Shown in pieces: positions 24,824 through 34,512 of a stretch of 64,000 bases of DNA. This DNA comes from Oxytricha trifallax (lineage: Eukaryota > Ciliophora > Spirotrichea > Sporadotrichida > Oxytrichidae), in NCBI GenBank assembly GCA_000711775.1, contig ARYC01000248.1, positions 103,712 to 167,711 of the forward strand, written 5' to 3'. The number at the start of each line of letters is the position of its first letter. Position 1 is the stretch's first letter. A model generated the notes under the pieces. That model was not told the origin of the DNA. It did not search any database and was given only the letters and a program-made list of their open reading frames with translations. The position numbers and the translations under genes are program-made.

Positions 24824-24908
24824 AATATCTTTTTAAAATAAAAAAACAAAAGAACATTTTAAACTTAATGAGGATATTTCAAATATTTCAATATCAAATA
24901 AGAAAAAC

Positions 24909-25403
24909 GGGGGGGGGGAAGTTTCCTGCACTTTTTATATTTATATGTAAAACTTAATAAATTTTACATAAATAACAAGATTTAACATTTTTATGACTCA
25001 TTTATATAAAGATGATATTTATACATCATTTAAGTAGTTCAAGAAAATATAGTCTAACATTATATGGGTATGTAAAGAACAAGATAATTTGAATCAGAAT
25101 TTCATTAACAGTTGGATACAATATTTGGAATTACTATGAGTACCGAGAGAAACAATGTAATGGTTTAGAGATAGAAACCTAAAAATATCAGATGAAATAA
25201 GTAAGAGTTGTTGGAATCTGAAGAGAAATATTGAATAATTTATTAATAAATTAAGTGTAGTTTTAACAATGAAATTAGTTCGGAAGTAGGTTATAGTTGT
25301 TATAAAAATAATTTTAATAATTAAAATTTTTTTAAAAAAAGTTCAGGAAACCTCACTAAAATTTTTTTTTAACATTAACCGGTGCAGGAAACTTCCCCCC
25401 CCC
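24909..25403. mobile_element. Short non-autonomous element, GGGGGGAAGTTTCCTGCAC termini (copy 2)
   Basis: G-run/AAGTTTCCTGCAC at the left and its inverse plus C-run at the right, 495 bp apart. Internal sequence (for example gaacaagat, taagtagttcaagaaaatat) matches the copy at 7380-7830 in reverse orientation. Confidence 0.8.
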
Positions 25404-26215
25404 AGAAACCGATTATGAATAATAATTTTGAAGAATAAAGACATCACATGTGGCAATTCTAATACTTTTTTCATAACAAATTATACATAATAATTTAATC
25501 GTCAGTAAAAAATAAAACATATTTGTAGGAGAGTAATTACTATAAATTTTAATTTAATTTATTCAGTTTTGATTTTATATTAGTAATAAAATAAAAATTC
25601 AAATGATTAAAAGAAATATTTGTCACTTCATCATACTAGTATAATAAATTAAATTGTTTATTATGGCATCCCATAACTTATAAATTCATGACTTAATTTA
25701 TTCAAAATTATCGAAAATGATTAAAAAATTATAAATATATACATTAATTTTGTTAAATCATAAGATTTATAAAAATATTTATATTTGTAATTTTAAAGAA
25801 AATCTCATTTTTCACCAATCTTTATTTAAATTAATCATTTTTTTCCCAAATATTAAGCAAATTATTTAAATTTTTAAATTTATAAAGCTAATTAAAGTTT
25901 ACTTTACTAATTAAGTTTAAATTAGATAAATATACAAAATTTTAAAAAATTTATCTACTTGTAATTAAAAATAAATCTTATAAAATTATTTTATCAATTT
26001 TTTATTTTTATTAAATTAATTTAGCATTGATAATTAAATACTTTTAGATCTTTACCCAATTTTTTCATAATAAAATAAATTTTATTATATTTGTTGCATA
26101 TTTTGTGATTGATTCTTAAATTTGAAGAGTTAATTTTTCTTTTTATCTTTTATAATATAAATATTAAAATTATTTTTAATGCATAGACTTGTAAGATAAC
26201 AAATAATTATTAAAG
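25404..26215. other. AT-rich spacer, no gene recognised
   Basis: No coding island, palindrome or repeat stood out. Probably internal eliminated sequence. Confidence 0.45.
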
Positions 26216-26217
26216 TT

Positions 26218-26335
26218 TATTCTAAAGGTGCTGCAGATGAATATTATGACTGCCTTACTTAAACATGCAAAAGTAAGAATACTCAAATTCGTTCATATTT
26301 AATATTTAAAATTAGAATGCCTTGATGAGATATTT
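26218..26335 (+). CDS. Cys-containing coding island just left of TBE-1
   Basis: Reads SKGAADEYYDCLTQTCKSKN and then, after a likely edge, LECLDEIFGC up to the TBE-1 target site. Cys spacing suggests it belongs with the cysteine-rich islands that resume at 36119, the whole 9.7-kb TBE-1 lying between. The reading frames left and right of the TBE do not simply join, so further spacer must be removed. Confidence 0.45.
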
Positions 26336-26344
26336 GGTTGCATT

Positions 26345-26425
26345 AAAAACCCCAAAAACCCTTAATGAGCTTTATAAGTGCTTTGAATTGTATGGTATAG
26401 TTGAGGTCTTATTGGGGTTAGTAGA
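26345..26425 (+). repeat. TBE-1 left terminal inverted repeat
   Basis: The telomere-like tip is degraded (aaaaaccccaaaaaccc in place of caaaaccccaaaacccc). The remaining TIR matches the right end at about 35970-36048 and the TIRs of TBE-3 and TBE-4. Confidence 0.85.
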
Positions 26426-26446
26426 GAAATTAAGCCAATTTGAATA

Positions 26447-27517
26447 ATGAGAAATAGAAATTTGCGAAGTTTAGTGTCGAGTCCATTTATGATGAGTAAT
26501 ATTTAGATTTACTGCTTAAGCTTAGGTATGGTACGTGCATTAATATAGACTAAGCCAAACCTGTACTAAATTATGCAGCTATAGCAAAGTTATTACGCAA
26601 GAGTGCCTCAACTGTTAGGTATCACTGCTTGCTAGCTGTTTAGCATTTTAATTCTGGTTGTTGAACGCATCCTGCAAGAAAATAAAAGTTCTCACAGCAC
26701 CATATTAACTACCTCTGCGACTCGAATACTTTAAAGTATTTGGCACACTTTCCACTAGACTAGCGAGCTGTGATGTTTCATCGCAAGTTTCCTGACATGC
26801 GTATCTCTCCTTAAACTGTAGCCAACATTTATAGAAGAAATGGAATTACTTTCAAGACTGTCAACAGAGTGAAGAGAGTGATTGATTTTACAGTGCCTTT
26901 TTATAGTAATAATTTAAACCATATATATGATAAAATGCAGAGAGCTATTACTTATAACATCAAGTTCATACACGCTGATGAAGCTGTGTGTTACCTTCAA
27001 CACCTTTATTAATAAGTCTTGGTATAAGAAGTATGATAATATAGAAGTCTACGATTAGAAAGTAAAGGTTGTAACCCATGCAATTTTAGCAGGTATTAGT
27101 GAAGACTCTGGCTTTGAAAGTTATGTTATTCATCCTCGCTCTATTAAGCGAGAGTAGTACAAAGAGTTCCTAAATAAGTTGAGAGATAAATACAACGCTT
27201 AGGAGATCATCCTGTTTGTTGGCAACCTCTCAGTTCATAAGACTAAGGAGTATAAGAAAGCTTATGAAGAGCTAAACATAACTCCTGTATATAACGTTCC
27301 CTATAGCCCACAGTTTAATGGAATCGAATTTATTGGAGTTAAATTAAGACTCACTACAAGAAACTTCTGCTGTATCACCTCATGCATGACTTGCCCATCG
27401 ATACGGTAGACTTGATTCAGAGTAGCTGCAAGAGAGTAAGCATAGATAAGAACAACAGTTTGTGCGAGAGAAGGAAGAATGAATGTTTATAAATAAGTTT
27501 TAGATTTAAATGAATGA
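26447..27517 (+). pseudogene. TBE-1 transposase, inactive
   Basis: Homologous over its length to the intact transposase at 28437-29480. An ATG at 26447 matches the start in TBE-3. Damage: a 5-nt length change near 26480 shifts the frame; an in-frame TGA at 26662-26664 (also in TBE-3); a 1-nt insertion near 26988; the second catalytic Asp codon changed to Gly (GGC, 27221-27223, in FVGNLSVHK); and a 1-nt deletion after the catalytic Glu near 27331. First Asp (HADE) and Glu (NGIE) remain. Stop 27515-27517, ending tail-to-tail with the 22-kDa ORF. Confidence 0.9.
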
Positions 27518-28182
27518 ATAAGTTCATATATTAAATTAACCCAGAAAGGGATTAGCCTTCTCCTTCTTCTCCTCTTCTTATGGCTTGCTTGGGCCCGTAT
27601 TTCTCCTTTTAGTCCCAGCTCCTGCATCTATGTTCATTTCATCTGGCTTTTAAAAATCTTTAAAAAGTCTCTAGCTCACTTAATGAATAGTCTATGACTT
27701 TCTCTCTCTGTGAACCTTTGCATGTTCTTTCATTAGGAATAAACCAGTTCCAGGTTTTCCTACAAAGTTATGTCTTAAAGCTTACTAGAGAGGTAAGGAT
27801 GCATGCTTCTTAAGCTCCGCAAGCCAGGTCTCGCTTATAAGTATGCCTTGCTTCTTATAATCTGCAGGAGAAATAGAGTAGCGTTTCTTGTGAGCTTCTT
27901 AAATAATCTCTCTGAGATAACTCTTTCTTAAAGTGCCAAGAACACTAAAGAAGAAGCTCCTTTCTGGAAGCTTGTTAAAGATTTGTTTCTTGGTAGGAAA
28001 ATAAACTACCAACTCTTCATCTTTCATTGCATCATCGTAGAGATTAGTGACTAAAATCCCTGGGTAGTTTGGTATTTTTATCAACTTAATTTCATTGTTT
28101 TTGAAGGCTTTCTTCTCATCACAGAGTATCGCTTTTAAGAAAGAGATTTTGGTACCTTCCATCGTTGGAAGGAATAAACCCA

Positions 28183-28218
28183 CTATAGTATATGATTAAG
28201 TATATGTCACATGCTTAC
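28183..28218 (-). other. Probable 36-nt intron in TBE-1 22-kDa ORF
   Basis: Begins GTAAGC and ends ATAG on the minus strand, between codons giving ...QH and VGLFLP. The same position holds a 36-nt GTAAG...AG segment in TBE-2 and TBE-3 whose interior differs, while the flanks are conserved. Confidence 0.65.
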
Positions 28219-28436
28219 CATGTTGAGTGAGGTATCGATAGAGATCTTCCTTGCTTCTAAATCTTGAGATCATTTCTTAAGCTTCAACCCTCTTCATTCA
28301 AAACCCCAAAACCCTTTCAGTAGTTTGATTGAGTTTTTGATTGATAAAAGTAGACTATTAGTGCATACTTTATTAGGGTTTTAATAGGGTTTATGTAGGG
28401 GTTTAATGTTTAAATATTAGTAATTTAAGTGAGTAT

Positions 28437-29480
28437 ATGCGAGGTTTGGGGTCAGTTTATGACAGTGAGTATATAGATTTATTGTTTAAGTTGCGATATG
28501 GATGTGATGAATATAGTGAATAACTTAAGCCTGTTCTGAATTATACGTCTATAGCAAGGCTACTCCATAAATCTCCTGCCACAGTTAAGTCTCACTGCTT
28601 TTTAGTCTTGAATTAAAAAAGATAGCAGCTTCCTTCTAACCCTAAGAGACCTTAAAAATTTTAGCAGCATCATATCGATTATTTTATATATGATAAGACT
28701 CTTAAATACTAGGCTTATTTCTCTCTGGCCTAGAAAGCTGTGATGTTTCATCGCCAATTTCCCGAGCTTTATATCTCTGCTTCATCTATAGCTAACATAT
28801 ATAAAAAGAATGGAATATCTTACAAGACAGTCAATCGTATAAAGAGAGAGATTGACTTTAATGTTTCATTTTAAAAGGATAATTTAAATTATATATTTTA
28901 TTAAATGTAGAGGGCTTAAGAGCATAATATAAAGTTCATACACGCTGATAAGGCTGTTTTCACGTTTAATACCTTCATATCAAGGTCTTGGTATTAGAGG
29001 TACAGCAACATAGAAATATATGATTAAAAGCTTAAGGTTTTAACTCATACTATAATTGGTGGAATAAGCGAAGATAATCGGCTTGAGACTTATGTTATTC
29101 ACCCTCGTTCTATAAAGACTGAATAATATATTAAGTTCTTGCAATAACTCAGAGATAAGTAAGCTGACTAAGAAATTATTCTATTCGTTGATAACTTGTC
29201 AGTTCATAAAACTAAAGATTCAAGGAAGGAATATGAAAGGCTAAATATAACACCTGTATATAATGTTCCTTACAGCCCTTAGTTCAATGGAATTGAATTA
29301 TATTGGTAATTATTGAAAGGTTATTATAAGAAATTGCTGCTCTACCATCTGATGCATGATTTAAAGATAGATACAGTATATTTTATTAAGAGTGCTAGAG
29401 TCAGTGATGAGAAAGCTAAAGTGTGCGTAAGAGAAGGGAGATTTTGTGTTTATAAATAAGTATAAGATTTAAACGAATGA
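28437..29480 (+). CDS. TBE-2 transposase, intact DD34E frame
   Basis: An uninterrupted frame of 347 residues (about 42 kDa, the size known for TBE transposases) with TAA/TAG as Gln and TGA stop at 29478-29480. It catalyses cut-and-paste movement; TBE transposases are reported to take part in developmental DNA elimination in Oxytricha. Catalytic residues: D171 in IKFIHADKAV, D252 in ILFVDNLSVHK and E287 in PQFNGIELYW, giving D-80-D-34-E, a Tc1/mariner-type arrangement. The N-terminal part (SIARLLHKSPATVKSH) looks like a helix-turn-helix. The ATG was chosen because homologous sequence begins nearby in other copies. It ends 6 bp from the stop of the convergent 22-kDa ORF. Confidence 0.93.
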
Positions 29481-29486
29481 ATAAGT

Positions 29487-30254
29487 TCACATATTAAATT
29501 TGCCCGTAAAGGGATTTGGCTTCTCTTTCTTTTCTTCCTCTTAAGGCTTGCTTGGGCCCATGTTTCTTCTCTTAGTGCCAGCCCCTGCATCTATATTCAT
29601 CTCGTCTGGCTTTTAGAAATCTTTGAAGAGTCTCTTACTCAATTCATGCTTTGCTTGAGACTTTCTCTCTCTCTCTGTTTAATTAGCTGCGCTCTTTCAT
29701 CAAGTAAATAGCAGAACCAGGTTTTTCTATAAAATTAGCAGGCAAAGCTTATTTGAGATGAAAGGATGCTTTTGAAGTTCCTCCAGCCAGGTATCACTTA
29801 TTTTAATACCTTGCTTCTCTTTTTCTTCAGGAGAAATTCTGTATCGTTTCTTGTGAGCTTCTTAAATAACTTCATTTAAGTACTCAGGTTTCAGAGTTGC
29901 AAGAACACCAAAGAAGAAGTTTCTCTCTGGCAACTTATTAGAGAGCTGTAGCTTTGATGGAAGGTAGAGAGCTACGTCCCGATCACTCATAGCATCGTCA
30001 TATAGGTTTGTCACTGATATTTCAGGGTAGTTAGGTATCTCTATCATCCTAATTTCATTAGACTTAAAAGCTTTTTTGTCTTCACTCAGTAAGGCTTTTA
30101 AGAATGAGATTTTAGTTCCCTCCTAAGTCGGCAAGAACAATCCAACTATAATCGATTTATTAATCTTACTTAAGAACTTACCTTGCTATACCAAATATCT
30201 ATAAAGGTCCTCTTTCTAGAAATGTTAATGAAATTTAAAATTATGGATATCCAT
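29487..30254 (-). pseudogene. TBE-2 22-kDa ORF, frameshifted
   Basis: Start ATG at 30254-30252 (MDIHNFKFHQHFQ), then DLYRYLVQQ, a 36-nt intron-like segment, VGLFLPTQEGTKIS, IPNYPEISVTNLYDDAM and KLPERNFFFGVLATL. A frameshift near 29755 and altered GA-repeat near 29675 break the C-terminal part, whose GPSKP plus Glu/Lys-rich end is still visible before TGA 29487-29489. The protein family is TBE-specific as far as I recognise. Confidence 0.85.
30146..30181 (-). other. Probable 36-nt intron in TBE-2 22-kDa ORF
   Basis: Minus strand GTAAGTTC...ATTATAG, 36 nt, at exactly the same codon position and phase as in TBE-1 and TBE-3. Splicing joins ...LVQQ to VGLFLP. Confidence 0.65.
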
Positions 30255-30766
30255 TCTAAGTTTATTAAAATCTTACTACTAAATAGGGAGGACCTACTGG
30301 AGGTCAACCTTGAAAAGATATACGGAGAAGCATTGAAAAACTTGCTCCAAGTTTCACAAATTGATTTCCATTTTTATCAATCTATCTCCATTAAATTGCT
30401 CCTAATAATGTTTAATTATTTTAGGAGGTCCTCCAAAAAAAGTTCAAACTTTATTAGGAGTTAAATTTTAAGGTTAAAACTTGATTAGGAGCATATTAAA
30501 TTTAAAATGTTTAATAACTTTACCTAAAAATTAAGTTCAAACTTGATTTGGAGGGTCTCCTAGAGAAACAAAACTTCATTAGGAGTATTTTAATCTACTA
30601 AAATGTATAAAATTCTCATAAAAATATGTCAACTTACAGTTTTTTATGGTTAGTTAATTTTCTTGCCTCTCAGCAAAGAATCTACCAGAGTGCCTTATAC
30701 TCTTCTATTATAGTTTATCAAGGTATATTTTGTCATTATTATAATAAAATATATCAGCAAACTAAA
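30255..30766. promoter_or_regulatory. TBE-2 divergent spacer with repeated AGGAG / GGAGGNCC motifs
   Basis: The spacer between the 22-kDa (-) and zinc-finger/kinase (+) starts contains GGAGGACC, AGGAGGTCCTCC, GGAGGGTCTCC and several AGGAG units, often after aaacttgatt. In the other TBEs the same place holds GGTACC units after aaacttaatt. It is probably a bidirectional promoter or protein-binding region; that role is inferred. Confidence 0.5.
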
Positions 30767-33009
30767 ATGAGCGCTAACCAGTTAAGAAGAGCGGCATTAC
30801 TTGGATCAAGTCAATAAAAGTTATCATTCCAGCAACCAAGAAAAGTAGAGACCAGAGACGCTTGTACTCAGTGGGAGCCTACTTATGACAACTTTGACCA
30901 GTCTAGCTTTGATATTTAAATATAAGTTAAGTAGGAGGTTATCAAAGAAGCTTTGCAAATTGAGGAGGAGGTTAAACAACCAGCCATAGAGCATTAATAA
31001 ATACCAGCCAAAGTTGACTATTAATGCAAAGAATGCAATAAAGTTTTCCCTTACAAGTCAACTTATAAGAGACAATTGAGAGATAAGCACAAAGAAATGC
31101 CAAGGTTATATCTCAAGCATTAAAAGAAAGATGGGAAGTTTGTCTGTGAGAAGCCATATTCTCATTCTAGAGACCTCAAAGTGCACTTAAAGAAAAAGCA
31201 CAATAAAGTTTTGTCTTTATTCATGAACCTAGAGGAAATAGATTCAAAGAGAAGATCAAGAAATCCAGTGGAGTCTGTTAGAATTGAAGTCTAGAAGTAA
31301 GTAAAAATGAAGAAAGCAGTCAAGAACTTTCCAATCTCTGAAATCAATAAATCATTGTTAAAATAGAGGCAATAAAGATTCCCATATTAAAAATTATTGA
31401 CTTAAATTCTTGCCTTGAAAGCTACCTCACTCTTGAAGAAAAAATAGAGAAGAGAGTCATTGCAGATGACTAATATGCTTACAAGATATATTCTTTCAAT
31501 TACTTCCTTGCTGATGACAAGTTCCAAATGGAATTTGCTAATGAGTATTATGCTCTTTAAAAGGCAAAGTTAAATGAGTGCAGGCATATCATCTAGCTTG
31601 ATGCTATTTTACTTGGTAAAGATCATGTAGCCTTCAGGCTTCCTTTACTTGAAATGACTTACAGAGAATTCTTATCTGACAATAGATGTCAGAGATAAAT
31701 TAGCTAGATAGTATAGCATATAAAGTGAAGATAACGAATTGATAAAGAATATGAGAATTTAATCAAGATTTAAAGTGTAGTTAGGGTCTTTAGCTGCGTT
31801 TACTGTCTTAATTCCTCTCCATTGACTGTATTTCCATCATCACACTTTTCTTAGCTTGTACTGTTTAGAATCATGAAGACTATTCGCATCTGATACTTAG
31901 CATTCCTACTGTCAACGAGAACTGCTTTTTAGGTGCTACTGGTGAAGCCGCCGCCATAGCTAGCCACAAAGCTGTCTTGCTGGAGATCCTGGTTCAGTGA
32001 GAGACTCCATTATGTTTAGTGGAAATTTAATTATTTTCAGAGATTTAGTAAATTAAATCAGGCCTATTAAAACTTTTTAAGTTTTAATGTTTGAGAAATT
32101 TTAATCATACAAATTGTTTTAATCTATAACGAATTTTAATTAGAGATGTTTTTATTAATTTTAGGCTTAAATATATTAATTCAAACTAGGCCTGATTTAA
32201 TTTACTAAATCTCTGAAAATAATTAAATTTCCACTAAACATAATGGAGTCTCTTACTGAACCAGGATCTCCAGCAAGGCAGCTTTGTGGCTAGCTATGGC
32301 GGCGGCTTCAGCAGTAGCACCTAAAAAGCAGTTCTCGTTGACAGTAGGAATGCTAAGTATCAGATGCGAATAGTCTTCATGATTCTAAACAGTACAAGCA
32401 AAGTAAAGTGTGATGATGGAAATACAGTCAATGGAGAGGAATTAAGACAGTAAACGCAGCTAAAGACCCTAACTACACTTTAAATCTTGATTAAATTCTC
32501 ATATTCTTTATCAATTCGTTATCTTCACTTTAGTTGAAGGGATTGAAGAGCTTCACAAGCTAGGTTATGTTCATAGAGACATAAAGCCAGAGAATATCAT
32601 TATGAACTTTCAGCCTCTTAGAGTTTATATAAAAGACTTCAACAGAGCTCAAAGAGTGCAAGCCTCTGCATAAGGAAATGTATACGGCACTCCTGGATAT
32701 TTCCCAGAGAGAGAGGATTGGAGAGATGGAGACACTTAATGGGATATCTGGGCTCTAGCAGTAATAATAATAGAGAGCGACATGCCAAGAAACGATTACT
32801 TTAGCTGCAGGGGTGAGAGAGATTCTAAGCAGAGAATCAAGCAATATCTTGATAAAAATAAAATAAATGGAGGTCTCAGAGAACTTGCATACTCAACTAT
32901 TATTAAGCCAAGCTAAGAGAATTAAAAAATTATAGAAACAATCAAACATCAACTTAGAAAGATAAAATTCAGAGAACTGCCACATGACTCTAAGCTTATG
33001 TTTGTGTGA
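30767..33009 (+). pseudogene. TBE-2 zinc-finger/protein-kinase fusion, interrupted
   Basis: The ATG at 30767 gives MSANQLRRAALLGSSQ, aligned with the MA-NL-R start of other copies. The first finger reads CKECNKVFPYKSTYKRQLRD, with Gln replacing the first His. In the second, FVCEKPYSHSRDLKVHLKKK, one Cys is missing. A frameshift lies near 31350. The kinase half is split by an 808-bp foldback at 31723-32530 that sits between the codons for QHI and VEGIEEL. After it come HRDIKPEN (catalytic loop), DFNRAQR in place of DFG, GTPGYFPERE and WDIWALAVIIIESDM. Stop TGA 33007-33009. Confidence 0.88.
31723..32530. mobile_element. Foldback element A, copy 2, with TA target duplication, inside TBE-2
   Basis: Inverted arms run almost the full length (ends aagtgaagataacgaatt and its inverse), with TA duplicated at 31721-31722 and 32531-32532. 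Removing the element restores the kinase reading frame exactly. Subterminal TGTCTTAATTCC and arm peptide frames relate it to 18835-19650. The apex near 32120 is AT-rich. Confidence 0.9.
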
Positions 33010-33389
33010 AATATTTTAAAATCTCGCATGTTATACTCGCTTAAATTACTAATATTTAAACATAAAACCCCTACATAAATCCTAATAAAGTATGCCTTAA
33101 TAGTCTACTTTTATCAATCAAAAACTCAATCAAACTACTGAAAGGGTTTTGGGGTTTTGATTGTAGTACTTATAAATTCCATCCTTGGTCCTTCACTTCT
33201 TATTGAATTTCAAATTATAATATACAGAGTTTTGGATCCTATTGTTTAAAATCTTAGTATTAAATATGGACATCTTATAGAAGATCAACCCTGTAAGATA
33301 CGTGGAGAATGTTCACAGAAGCTGTAACAAACTTCAAAGATGGAGCTCCATTTTTATCAATTTAGTTCCATTAAATTCTGACTAAATTT

Positions 33390-33590
33390 GTTTAAATTTA
33401 ATTAATACTGGTACAAAATTCGTTTAATTTTAATTGGTACCAATTTCATAGTACCAAAACTTAATTAGTACCTACTTTTAATAAAGTGAAGTTTTAATGT
33501 AAAAGTTCCAATCTGGTTCAAAACCTAATAGGTACCAGTACAAACATGATTTTTTTCAGTTTTGGTACCAAAATTTAAAATATTAAGCAT
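33390..33590. promoter_or_regulatory. TBE-1 divergent spacer with repeated GGTACC motifs
   Basis: Several GGTACC or GGTAC units with flanking AATTAA and aaaacttaattagtacc lie between the divergent 22-kDa and zinc-finger/kinase starts. Matching arrays occur in TBE-3 (52560-52760) and TBE-4 (63590-63790). Confidence 0.5.
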
Positions 33591-33794
33591 GAAATTAGAA
33601 AAGTTATAGTTATAAACTAAGTATAAATATGACTTCTAACACATTATAATTAAGTATTATTGCTGCAGTGTCAACTCCTTTACAGTTTTACTATAACTAG
33701 AGAGGTTATTAGAGTATTATAATAGAAATTTAAATTTAAACATGGCGGCTAACTTATATCGTAAGGTAGCTTCTCTTGAAACAGGTTAATCATT

Positions 33795-34512
33795 TATCAA
33801 AATTTTTTGCAGTAAGTGAGTTGTAGAAATACACATTAATTAAATATACATATAAAATAGCCATTAAATTAAAATAATCATGAATCTAATTATGACTATG
33901 ATTATTAGCAATTGTTATTAATGATGCAAAAAAATAAAATGTACAACTAACTATTTTAGTTTCTTCCATTTTCAATAGATAGTATTTGTAATATTCATTA
34001 TTATCTGTATTATGATTAATATCAACTTTAGATTTGAAATATATTAAAATATATCTTAATATAATAACTTTTCTACAAAACGAATGTTAATTTACAGATA
34101 TTTCTGTTCTAAATAATTTACTGATCTTCAATCCTTAATTTATGAATTTATATATAGTTAAGTCATAATATATAACTAAACTTGTAATAAAATAATACCG
34201 ATCAGACTTAATAAAAATGTATTTACTTTTATACTCATTATAACAATCACAATAATCTTGAATGATTAAATTTAATTAAAATTAGTATTGATAAGATAAT
34301 GTAATGATAAACATGAAAAACTAAAAAATTCTAAAAGTGGGGCAAAAGTAACAAAAATTTTCTACTTTTGCCCCACTTTCTTACCTCAATATTTACAACA
34401 ATATTCCTAACATATTATTATAAACAATTGTTGATAATCTAATTCATAATATTGGTTGGATATGGTTTGAATATTTATTTTTATAATTCGCTTATTCAAA
34501 GAAAATTTGATA
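33795..34512. mobile_element. 718-bp insert in TBE-1 with ATT target duplication
   Basis: Bounded by inverted ends TATCAAAATTTT and AAAATTTGATA, with ATT at 33792-33794 and 34513-34515. Comparison with TBE-4 shows the flanks join precisely in the zinc-finger/kinase gene. A strong hairpin lies near its right end. The ATT duplication is of the same type as for TBEs, but no telomeric repeat is present. No gene inside. Confidence 0.8.
34336..34381. repeat. 17-bp perfect hairpin inside the 718-bp insert
   Basis: AAAGTGGGGCAAAAGTA and its exact reverse complement are separated by about 12 bases. It stands out from AT-rich surroundings. Role unknown. Confidence 0.8.

Larger units (their letters stand above)
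28299..33159 (+). mobile_element. TBE transposon 2 (inner), inserted in TBE-1
   Basis: Ends caaaaccccaaaaccc (28299) and its inverse (33159), with ATT duplicated at 28296-28298 and 33160-33162. Its TIR beyond the telomeric tip (tttcagtagtttgattgag) differs from TBE-1, -3 and -4, so it is a different TBE subfamily. Length 4861 bp, about 4.05 kb after removing the 808-bp foldback at 31723-32530. It lies in the same orientation as the host TBE. Confidence 0.95.
27524..33182 (-). pseudogene. TBE-1 22-kDa ORF, split by TBE-2
   Basis: The start codon is at 33182-33180 (MEFISTT). TBE-2 plus its ATT duplication interrupts the gene after about eight codons, and the rest runs from 28295 down to TGA 27524-27526. 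A likely 36-nt intron lies at 28183-28218. Downstream come VGLFLPTMEGTKISFLKAIL, IPNYPGILVTNLYDDAM and KLPERSFFFSVLGTL, then a charged tail ending in GPSKPQEEEKKEK. Apart from the TBE-2 insertion the frame appears largely intact. Function of this TBE protein is not known to me; it is conserved in all copies here. Confidence 0.85.

Noticed and set aside
30626-30766. In-frame ATG at 30626 as an N-terminal extension of the TBE-2 zinc-finger/kinase
   Set aside because: Other copies start at the position matching ATG 30767, and the upstream part is spacer with no similarity.
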